From UBA2645 sp044360285 (GTDB lineage: Bacteria > Pseudomonadota > Alphaproteobacteria > Rickettsiales > UBA1997), in NCBI GenBank assembly GCA_044360285.1, contig JBIKKP010000027.1, forward strand, positions 1 to 22,400: DNA of 22,400 bases, written 5' to 3'. The translations under genes and the position numbers were made by a program. Below the pieces are notes generated by a model, which was not told the DNA's origin, searched no databases, and saw only the letters and a list, made by a program, of their open reading frames with translations. Below are positions 7,500-13,817 of the stretch, in pieces (within the stretch, counting starts at the first letter, position 1; every line of letters begins with the position of its first letter).

Positions 7500-8784
7500 T
7501 TTTTTGTAATTTTTTCAAGAATTTCCAGGTAAGAACACAGCTAAAAGCAATTAGGATAAGGTTTCGCAAAATAACTGACGAAAGCAATATCGGTTCTTGA
7601 TTAAGCAAGGCCGGGTAATTGATCGAAAAAATTACGAAGGTCAAAAAAAAGATTGAGCTCGAAGCAAGCAGGGCACAAAGCGATGGATTTTTTACTAGAA
7701 AAATAGATAAAATTGGAATCAGCCAAATAAAAAATTGCGGCGACAAAACACGCTGGAAAGCAAGAAAGAGTAGCATTGAGATCAAAGTCGCTTCCAAAAA
7801 AATCTCTTCAGAAATTTTAACTTTTTCTTTAGCAATTTTTTTGCGCGCCAAAATCCAAAATACCGCCAAATAAAAGCCAAACAAAGCAAGGTGACCGAAA
7901 CTTTTAGCAATAGTATCTAAAAGCTGTGGAGACTCTAGGTTAAAGCTTTTGTAGTTAAAGACGATTGGCAAAAGCTCTTTGGATAAAAAATGCGAAAAGA
8001 AAAAAAACATCGCAAAACTCGACTCAATTTGAATGCCGCGCTGCTGATGATAGAACAGGTTGCGCAGAAAATTATGCTTACTGATAATTTCAAAAAACAT
8101 GATTCCGCAAAATAAAATCAGCGCGATAGATATTGCGTAAATTATTGTTTTTTTGATGAAGCTTTTGAGATCTTTAGAACAGCTTGCAGCCTTGAAAATA
8201 CAGGCCAATGGCGCATTGATTATTGGTACAATTTTATAAAAAAATCCCAAGAAAGAATTTAGAAAAAAACCCATCTTTAACTCTTTTTTCTTTGCGCAAA
8301 AAAGCAGCAAAGAGAGCGCAAAAAACAGCGAAACAACAAGATCTAAACGGTGATAAAGAAGGCGAAAACTAAGCAATCCAAACAAGGCATAAATCAAAGT
8401 CATGTAGGAAATTTCGTAATCGCTGAAGCACAGACGCTTGCGGCAGTAAGTTTGACATACGCACAAACAAATCACATCGCAAACCAGCATCAATAAAGAA
8501 AAGGAAAAAAAATAAGCATTAAAACTGGGAATTGGCGCAAGAAAACCAGCAAGATAAATCGGCAATAAAGAAAAAGGCGGATACTCTAAATCAAACTGGC
8601 TGTAGGGTGACAGCGGAAAATGGAGTTGAGAAGAAATAGTAAGATAATAAGGAACATCGGTGATGCATGGCATCGAAAAAAAGATCGCGATCAGCCGAGT
8701 AAAAATAAAAAACGTGAAAGCAATCGATCTAAAATTAGGAATCTGATAACTCGCAAGACCTCGTAGATGCTGCTTCAATTGCAT
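7486..8784 (-). CDS. GT87-like (GT-C fold) polyprenyl-linked mannosyltransferase, integral membrane
   Basis: A 432-residue protein with about ten membrane helices. The layout is that of GT-C glycosyltransferases of the GT87/DUF2029 type, which use polyprenyl-phosphate sugars on the periplasmic side. An acidic residue follows the first helix (ITDVPYY, Asp43), then SPYSQFDLEYPPF (59-71), RLDLVV (146-151), the characteristic YHQQRGIQIESS (245-256) and RVLSPQFFIWLIPIL (345-359). These motifs are conserved in GT87 members. The acceptor is unknown, perhaps an envelope glycan or lipid. The chosen ATG overlaps the end of proC by 50 bp, which is long; a later start would shorten the overlap but cut into the first helix. 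It is cotranscribed with proC and rnhA, with no functional link obvious beyond the operon. Confidence 0.75.
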   Translation of the reverse strand: MQLKQHLRGLASYQIPNFRSIAFTFFIFTRLIAIFFSMPCITDVPYYLTISSQLHFPLSPYSQFDLEYPPFSLLPIYLAGFLAPIPSFNAYFFSFSLLMLVCDVICLCVCQTYCRKRLCFSDYEISYMTLIYALFGLLSFRLLYHRLDLVVSLFFALSLLLFCAKKKELKMGFFLNSFLGFFYKIVPIINAPLACIFKAASCSKDLKSFIKKTIIYAISIALILFCGIMFFEIISKHNFLRNLFYHQQRGIQIESSFAMFFFFSHFLSKELLPIVFNYKSFNLESPQLLDTIAKSFGHLALFGFYLAVFWILARKKIAKEKVKISEEIFLEATLISMLLFLAFQRVLSPQFFIWLIPILSIFLVKNPSLCALLASSSIFFLTFVIFSINYPALLNQEPILLSSVILRNLILIAFSCVLTWKFLKKLQKNDGK

Positions 8785-9544
8785 GTAAGAAAAGATTTTT
8801 TAACGCAGATTTTTTTTGCAAAACTTCTAGAGCTTTTTGCGTAGTTCCTTTTTTTGAGGCCACCGATTCTTGTAGTGCAGTGAAGTTGAGTGATGAATTG
8901 CATGAGGTTAACGCAGCACCTAAAAATAAAGTTTTTACCAAGTCATCAGCCTTGTCTTTACTGATTCCGCAAGCAATGGCGATTTCGGCAAAAATTTCTT
9001 GTAGCAAAAAAATATATGCCGGACCAGATCCAAAAATTGCCGTTGCAGCATCAAAAAGCGATTCGCTTTTTAGGCGTAAAATTTGACCAAATTTTGCAAA
9101 AATTTTTTCTAAATTTGCGAGCTCGCTTTTGCTGATATTTTTATTAGGAAGATAGCTCAAGATGCCATATGAATCTTGAATTGGCAGGTTTGGCATTGAA
9201 CGAATAACCTTCGCTTTTTTGCCAAAAATTCCTTCAAAAAATGCGAGTTTTTTTCCAGCTAAAATCGAAACAAAAATTGTGTTTTTGTGAAAAATTTCTG
9301 CAGCAGCAAATTCGCGCAAAATCTCTTCCGCTCCCTGTGGTTTCACGCATAAAAAAACCAAGTCCGCCAAATAATTTTTTGGCAAAGACTTGGTATTTTC
9401 GAAGTAGCTAACTGCAGCAATTTTATTTTTTTGCGATGGCTTCACAACCTTGATTTGAGAGGCTTTTGCCGATTTTTCATCAAGCAAATTCTGCAACAAA
9501 ATTGCGCCCATTTTGCCGCAACCAAGGAAGAGAATGTTTTTCAT
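8735..9544 (-). CDS. proC: Pyrroline-5-carboxylate reductase
   Basis: ProC reduces 1-pyrroline-5-carboxylate to proline with NAD(P)H. The 269-residue protein begins MKNILFLGCGKMG, the Rossmann nucleotide-binding motif. It continues with DLVFLCVKPQ, VIRSMPNLP, AIFGSGPAYIFLL (the family's GSGPAY loop) and the C-terminal signature ESVASKKGTTQKALEVL, where the usual SPGGTT reads SKKGTT. I use the ATG at 9544, one base after the sdhB stop codon, because the Rossmann strand must be at the N-terminus; a longer frame reaching back into sdhB is an artefact. Tight spacing with sdhB upstream and overlap with the GT87 gene downstream show that it belongs to the sdh transcript. Glu and Arg residues near the C-terminus look normal, so a working enzyme is likely. 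Confidence 0.93.
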   Translation of the reverse strand: MKNILFLGCGKMGAILLQNLLDEKSAKASQIKVVKPSQKNKIAAVSYFENTKSLPKNYLADLVFLCVKPQGAEEILREFAAAEIFHKNTIFVSILAGKKLAFFEGIFGKKAKVIRSMPNLPIQDSYGILSYLPNKNISKSELANLEKIFAKFGQILRLKSESLFDAATAIFGSGPAYIFLLQEIFAEIAIACGISKDKADDLVKTLFLGAALTSCNSSLNFTALQESVASKKGTTQKALEVLQKKSALKNLFLHAIEAASTRSCELSDS

Positions 9545-9545
9545 C

Positions 9546-10343
9546 TTACGCCTTACGATCAGCAATTGCCTGCTTGATTGAAGCAATCGCTTTCGCTGGA
9601 TTTAGGCCTTTTGGACAAGCGTTGGTGCAATTCATGATTGTGTGGCAGCGATAAAGTTTGAACGGATCTTCCAAAGCATCGAGCCTTTCTGCTGTAGCTT
9701 CATCACGCGAATCAACAATCCATCTTTGCGCCTGCAACAAAACCGCAGGGCCAAGATATTTATCACCGTTCCACCAATAGCTTGGGCAAGAAGTCGAGCA
9801 GCAAGCGCACATGATGCATTCATAAAGCCCGTCAAGCTTAGCGCGATCTTCGGGAGATTGCAGACGTTCCTTGTTTGGGTTTTCCAATTCGCTTGTTTGC
9901 AACCAAGGTTTAATTGATTTGTGCTGCTCGTAAAAATGCGTCAAATCTGGCACTAAATCTTTTATTACTGGCATGTGTGGCAGCGGAAAGATTTTTACCA
10001 CATTTGACGAGCAATCAGAAATTGCTTTTGTGCAAGCCAGCGTATTAGTGCCGTCAATGTTCATTGCACAAGATCCACAAATTCCTTCGCGGCAAGAACG
10101 GCGGAAGGTGAGGGATGAATCGTGCTGCGCTTTCATTTTGATTAGCGCATCAAGAACCATTGGGCCGCAATCATCCATGTCGATTTCAAAACGATCGATG
10201 TGAGGATTTTTTTGCTCAACATCTTCAGGGTCATAACGATAGACCTCAAAAACGCGGATATTTTTTGCGTTTTCCATTGCCTTAAAAACCTTACCGGCTT
10301 TTTGGTCGATTTTAGAATTTTTTGGGAGCGTAAACTCGGCCAT
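9546..10343 (-). CDS. sdhB: Succinate dehydrogenase iron-sulfur subunit
   Basis: SdhB passes electrons from the flavoprotein to ubiquinone through three iron-sulfur clusters. All ligands are visible in the 265 residues: [2Fe-2S] cysteines 84, 89, 92 and 104 in SCREGICGSCAMN and TLACT; [4Fe-4S] and [3Fe-4S] ligands in ECIMCACCSTSCPSYWW (Cys176, 179, 182, 186) and CHTIMNCTNACPKGLNP (Cys233, 239, 243). Length and sequence are of the alphaproteobacterial/mitochondrial type. It is separated from sdhA by 114 bp, unlike the 3-16 bp elsewhere in the operon, because a cloverleaf repeat occupies the gap. proC starts one base after its stop. Confidence 0.98.
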   Translation of the reverse strand: MAEFTLPKNSKIDQKAGKVFKAMENAKNIRVFEVYRYDPEDVEQKNPHIDRFEIDMDDCGPMVLDALIKMKAQHDSSLTFRRSCREGICGSCAMNIDGTNTLACTKAISDCSSNVVKIFPLPHMPVIKDLVPDLTHFYEQHKSIKPWLQTSELENPNKERLQSPEDRAKLDGLYECIMCACCSTSCPSYWWNGDKYLGPAVLLQAQRWIVDSRDEATAERLDALEDPFKLYRCHTIMNCTNACPKGLNPAKAIASIKQAIADRKA

Positions 10344-10368
10344 AATTTAAAATTTTTTTATTATTCCC

Positions 10369-10450
10369 GTCATCCTTGAATCGCTTGCGATTCGAGGATC
10401 TCGTGAGTTTAAACTCCTGAGAACCTCAGCGCTGCGCGCCAAGGATGACG
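10369..10450. repeat. Cloverleaf-type palindromic repeat, copy in sdhA-sdhB gap
   Basis: Outer arms CGTCATCCTTG (10369-10379) and CAAGGATGACG (10440-10450) are perfectly complementary. Inside lie a left hairpin GAATCG-CTTG-CGATTC (10378-10393), a top stem 10394-10427 built on the 12-bp palindrome GAGTTTAAACTC with flanking GAGG/CCTC and TCTC/GAGA pairs, and a right hairpin GCGC-TGC-GCGC (10429-10439). It is transcribed within the sdh operon. Two further full copies occur at about 13641-13726 and 21208-21300. Confidence 0.9.
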
Positions 10451-10457
10451 TGTAAAA

Positions 10458-12257
10458 TTAGTAAACCCGTTTCTTTGGCGGGAAGGCTTGAACCTCGTTG
10501 GTTAGAGGCTTCAAGACAACTTCGCGGAAATCGGTTTTGGTTGCGCCTTTTTGGTCGCACCACATGATTGAGTGTTTCATCCAGTTTTCATCGTCACGAT
10601 CTTTGTAATCGTCACGCGCATGGGCGCCACGACTTTCTTTGCGATTTAGCGCACAAGAAATTGTCACCAAGGCTTGAGAGCGTAAGTTGTCGAGCTCAAG
10701 CGCTTCAATCAAGTCACTGTTCCAAACCAGGCCACGATCAGCAATTTGCAAATCTTCGAAACTATCAAAGACTTCGCGCATTTTTTGCTCACCTTTTGAC
10801 ATAATTTCTTCGGTTCTAAACACCGCTGCATGAGTCTGCATGCAGCTTTGCATGTTGCTGCGAATTTGTGCTGTCGAAAATTTTCCTTTCGCGTTTCTGA
10901 TTTTATCGAGCCTTGCAATTCCTTCTTCGCCAGCATTTTGCACAAAGGCTTTATGGTCAGAATTTGGTTTAACAATTTCTGCCGCACGAATTGCTGCAGC
11001 GCGGCCAAAGACCACTAAATCAAGAAGAGAATTTGAGCCCAAGCGGTTAGCGCCGTGAACCGAAACACAAGCCGCTTCGCCAATTGCCATAAGGCCTGGA
11101 ACAACTTCGGTCTTGCCATTTTTCACCGTCAAAACTTCCGCTTTGAAGTTAGTTGGAATTCCACCCATGTTATAGTGAACGGTTGGAAGCACCGGAATTG
11201 GCTGCTTGGTGACATCAACACCAGCAAAAATTTTTGCGGTTTCAGAAATTCCCGGCAGACGTTCGTGCAGAATTTTTGGGTCAAGGTGATTGAGATGAAG
11301 ATAGATGTGATCTTTCTTTGGACCAACACCGCGGCCGGCGATAATTTCCATGGTCATTGCACGCGAAACCACGTCGCGGCTGGCTAAATCTTTGGCGCTT
11401 GGAGCGTAGCGTTCCATAAAACGTTCGCCTTCAGAGTTGACGAGATATCCACCTTCACCGCGAGCACCCTCAGTGATCAAGCATCCTGAGCCATAAATTC
11501 CAGTTGGGTGAAATTGCACAAATTCCATATCTTGTAGTGGCAAACCAGCGCGCAGTACCATGGCATTTCCATCTCCGGTGCAAGTGTGCGCTGAAGTTGC
11601 TGAGAAATAAGCGCGGCCATAGCCACCAGTTGCCATGACAACAAGATGCGCTTTGAAGCGATGAATAGTTCCATCAAGCAACGAAAGTGCTGTGACACCA
11701 CGGCAGACGCCGTTTTCCATGATTAAATCAAGTGCAAAATACTCGATAAAAAATTGCGCATTGTGCTTGAGTGACTGCTGATAAAGCGTGTGCAAAATTG
11801 CGTGACCAGTGCGATCTGCAGCAGCGCAAGTTCTTTGTGCTGGACCTCCTTCACCAAAACTTTTTGTCATACCGCCAAAAGGGCGCTGATAAATTTTTCC
11901 ATCTTTTGTACGCGAAAAAGGCACTCCGTAATGCTCAAGCTCAATGATTGCATCAGGTGCTTCTTTACACATGTATTCAATTGCATCTTGATCACCAAGC
12001 CAGTCTGAACCTTTTACGGTATCATACATATGCCAGCGCCAGTCGTCTTCACCCATATTTCCCAAAGCAGCGGAAATTCCACCTTGCGCGGCAACGGTGT
12101 GCGAGCGGGTTGGAAAGACTTTACTGATACAAGCCGTTGAAAGACCTTTTTGTGCCATACCAAAAGTTGCACGAAGCCCAGCGCCGCCAGCGCCAATAAC
12201 AACAACGTCAAACTCGTGGTCGATTACAGAATAATTTGCGATTTTTTGCTCAGACAT
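10458..12257 (-). CDS. sdhA: Succinate dehydrogenase flavoprotein subunit
   Basis: SdhA oxidises succinate to fumarate with covalently bound FAD, on the cytoplasmic face of the membrane. The 599 residues begin with the FAD-binding VVVIGAGGAGLRA (18-30), followed by FPTRSHTVAAQGG, in which His53 is the expected flavinylation site. Next come the dicarboxylate-binding stretches FVQFHPTGIYGSGCLITEGARGEGG and PTVHYNMGGIPTN, HGANRLGSNSLLDLVVFGR near the second FAD contact, and the SRGAHARDDY segment that closes the active site. Nothing is missing and the length is normal. It follows sdhD by 16 bp and is followed by a repeat element before sdhB, so SdhA and SdhB come from one message but with an unusual RNA structure between them. 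Confidence 0.98.
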   Translation of the reverse strand: MSEQKIANYSVIDHEFDVVVIGAGGAGLRATFGMAQKGLSTACISKVFPTRSHTVAAQGGISAALGNMGEDDWRWHMYDTVKGSDWLGDQDAIEYMCKEAPDAIIELEHYGVPFSRTKDGKIYQRPFGGMTKSFGEGGPAQRTCAAADRTGHAILHTLYQQSLKHNAQFFIEYFALDLIMENGVCRGVTALSLLDGTIHRFKAHLVVMATGGYGRAYFSATSAHTCTGDGNAMVLRAGLPLQDMEFVQFHPTGIYGSGCLITEGARGEGGYLVNSEGERFMERYAPSAKDLASRDVVSRAMTMEIIAGRGVGPKKDHIYLHLNHLDPKILHERLPGISETAKIFAGVDVTKQPIPVLPTVHYNMGGIPTNFKAEVLTVKNGKTEVVPGLMAIGEAACVSVHGANRLGSNSLLDLVVFGRAAAIRAAEIVKPNSDHKAFVQNAGEEGIARLDKIRNAKGKFSTAQIRSNMQSCMQTHAAVFRTEEIMSKGEQKMREVFDSFEDLQIADRGLVWNSDLIEALELDNLRSQALVTISCALNRKESRGAHARDDYKDRDDENWMKHSIMWCDQKGATKTDFREVVLKPLTNEVQAFPPKKRVY

Positions 12258-12273
12258 TTTGAGAATTTTTTAA

Positions 12274-12636
12274 TTAGCCAACAAGGTGCATTCTAAGGAT
12301 CGAAACCACACCAGCAACGGCTGTAACGATTGAAATGAAGTGAACCAACATGATGTAAAAATGCATTTTGGTTTTGTTCGAAATATAATCTTCAATGATC
12401 ACGCGCATGCCTAAAGAGCCGTGATACATTGAAGCGATGATGAGTAAAATCGACATAATCGCATTAAGCGGATAAGCGAAAAATACCGGTAGATAGCCTT
12501 GTGGATCTTGCGCGATTTGCACAAATGAAAGAACCAGCCACAAAATCAGTGGAATCAAAGCCAGCGCCGAAATTCTTTGCGTCAACCAGTGATGCGCGCC
12601 GGTCTTAGTTGAGGGAGAAATTTTGATTTTATTCAT
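12274..12636 (-). CDS. sdhD: Succinate dehydrogenase membrane anchor subunit
   Basis: A 120-residue protein with three membrane helices that, with SdhC, anchors the enzyme and forms the heme b and ubiquinone site. After a polar N-terminus, GAHHWLTQRISALALIPL starts helix I, matching the alphaproteobacterial SdhD signature H-x-W-x-x-Q-R. SMYHGSLGMRVIIEDYI in helix II contains the presumed heme-ligand histidine and the downstream D-Y characteristic of the quinone site. The gene lies 3 bp after sdhC and 16 bp before sdhA, a standard sdhCDAB arrangement. Confidence 0.95.
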   Translation of the reverse strand: MNKIKISPSTKTGAHHWLTQRISALALIPLILWLVLSFVQIAQDPQGYLPVFFAYPLNAIMSILLIIASMYHGSLGMRVIIEDYISNKTKMHFYIMLVHFISIVTAVAGVVSILRMHLVG

Positions 12637-12639
12637 GAC

Positions 12640-13050
12640 CTAAAAAAGTTTGAGATAAAGTGCAGTGCCAATCGTGATAGCAGTAAGAATCACAGCAGAA
12701 GCAATAACTAAAATTCCGTTAGTTTTTGCTCTGGATTTTTCAAAACCCTTACCGATGTCCCAAAATAAATGACGCACGCCATTGCAGAAGTGATAATAGA
12801 GACAGAAAGTAACCGCAATTGCCGCAAGCGAAAAAAGTTTGTCGAGCATGTTTTTAAGCGGACAATCGCAAACTTCAGATGATTCAGAAATGTTTATTTG
12901 GTAAGTGTAATAAACGACATACCAAACAATTGCAGTAATTGACAAATAAAGCACTACACCGGTTAAGCGATGCATGATGGAAGTAAAAGAGGAGACATTC
13001 CAACGATAAATTTGCAAATGTGGCGAAGTCGGTCTTTGCTTCTTAGACAT
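12640..13050 (-). CDS. sdhC: Succinate dehydrogenase cytochrome b556 subunit
   Basis: First gene of the sdh operon; 136 residues with three membrane helices. The N-terminus RPTSPHLQIYRW followed by SIMHRLTGVVLYLS is the SdhC signature (Ser and Arg of the HRxTG motif contribute to the quinone site). HFCNGVRHLFWDIGKGF holds the second signature with the likely heme-ligand histidine. The short spacer to folK (97 bp, opposite strand) must hold the operon promoter. A small Cys-containing loop, VCDCPLKN, between helices I and II is unusual but may be lineage-specific. Confidence 0.96.
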   Translation of the reverse strand: MSKKQRPTSPHLQIYRWNVSSFTSIMHRLTGVVLYLSITAIVWYVVYYTYQINISESSEVCDCPLKNMLDKLFSLAAIAVTFCLYYHFCNGVRHLFWDIGKGFEKSRAKTNGILVIASAVILTAITIGTALYLKLF

Positions 13051-13147
13051 TGATTTAAGGATTTTGGTTCGAGATAAATTTGCGACTGCAATTTTCGCGC
13101 TAAAACTAGGAACGACTTCCTTCTTTACAACTTTTTTTCATCACCAA

Positions 13148-13597
13148 ATGCCACAAAAAAAACGTATAATTTTTGGCTTAGGCTCAAATTTGGGTTTGCG
13201 CGAAAAACATATTTCTGCAGCGGTAAAAATGCTGGAAAAAGATCTGGAATTAAGCGCAATTAAACAGTCGGAAATTTTTGAAAATCCTGCAATGCTGCTG
13301 CCAGATTCACCAAAAGAATGGAATTGCGACTTCTTTAATATCGCACTTTCGGCAGCAATTGACTTAACAAAGTTTCCGCCGGAAAAAATTTTAGAAATTG
13401 TTAAAGAAATCGAAAAAAAACTTGGCCGAAAAGAAACGCAAAGATGGGCGCCACGCGAAATCGATATTGATATTTTGGTAATCGAAGGAGTTCAAATTCA
13501 TCTTGATGACAAACTAACAGTGCCACATCCAGGGCTGCACAAACGCGATTTTTTTTACAAAACTGTTGCACAAATTGAGCCAGATTTTTTGCGCTAA
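13148..13597 (+). CDS. folK: 2-amino-4-hydroxy-6-hydroxymethyldihydropteridine pyrophosphokinase
   Basis: FolK (HPPK) transfers pyrophosphate from ATP to the hydroxymethyl pterin in folate synthesis. The protein (149 residues from the ATG at 13148) begins with IIFGLGSNLGLREKHI, the HPPK N-terminal GSNLG motif. FENPAML is the position of the usual YxTxP, FFNIAL corresponds to F-x-N-x-(A/C), and GRKETQRWAPREIDIDIL is the family signature with its ATP/Mg-binding acidic pair. HPGLHKRDFF then matches the VPHP-x(3)-R-x-F end motif. A longer frame using a TTG at 13064 adds a non-homologous N-terminus and is rejected. It is divergent from sdhC and is followed by a cloverleaf repeat. No folP or folB is adjacent. 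Confidence 0.93.
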   Translation: MPQKKRIIFGLGSNLGLREKHISAAVKMLEKDLELSAIKQSEIFENPAMLLPDSPKEWNCDFFNIALSAAIDLTKFPPEKILEIVKEIEKKLGRKETQRWAPREIDIDILVIEGVQIHLDDKLTVPHPGLHKRDFFYKTVAQIEPDFLR

Positions 13598-13608
13598 AAT
13601 CACAACCT

Positions 13609-13726
13609 CGTCATCCTAAACTAATTCCCAACAAATCTTCATCCTTGGCCCACGGGGCCAAGGATCTCGTGAGTTTTAGCGTTGAACAAAATGAGATCCT
13701 CGAAGCCTTTGGCTGCAAGGATGACG
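13609..13726. repeat. Cloverleaf-type palindromic repeat, folK-clpB spacer
   Basis: The core is about 13641-13726, with an extra degenerate left arm starting at 13609 (CGTCATCC, paired with GGATGACG at 13719-13726). Left hairpin ATCCTTGGCCC-ACG-GGGCCAAGGAT (13641-13665, 11 perfect pairs) is the longest of any copy. The top stem pairs GATCTC (13664-13669) with GAGATC (13693-13698). The right hairpin is AGCC-TTT-GGCT (13704-13714). The layout equals that of the other two copies, although the hairpin sequences differ. Confidence 0.85.
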
Positions 13727-13753
13727 GTTGAGGAAAGAAGGATGATTGAGTTA

Positions 13754-13780
13754 CTTGAAAGAGGTTATTTTTGCCCTAAT
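13754..13780 (+). promoter_or_regulatory. Candidate heat-shock (RpoH-type) promoter of clpB
   Basis: CTTGAAA at 13754-13760 matches the sigma-32 -35 core exactly. After 12 nt, GCCCTAAT (13773-13780) is a partial match to the -10 CCCCATnT. Transcription would start near 13787, about 30 nt before the clpB ATG. clpB is a classical RpoH target, which raises the prior. The -10 match is weak, so this is a candidate only. Confidence 0.45.
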
Positions 13781-13817
13781 TCACAACGCGAAGATCAACC
13801 TTTTTTTCAATCCTCCT

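Noticed and set aside
9545..9586. ProC start upstream within sdhB
   Set aside because: The extra 14 residues overlap the SdhB C-terminus and precede the Rossmann strand; the ATG at 9544 is standard.
13064..13147. TTG-initiated N-terminal extension of FolK
   Set aside because: It adds 28 residues without HPPK similarity and uses DNA needed for the divergent sdhC and folK promoters; the ATG at 13148 directly precedes the first beta-strand.
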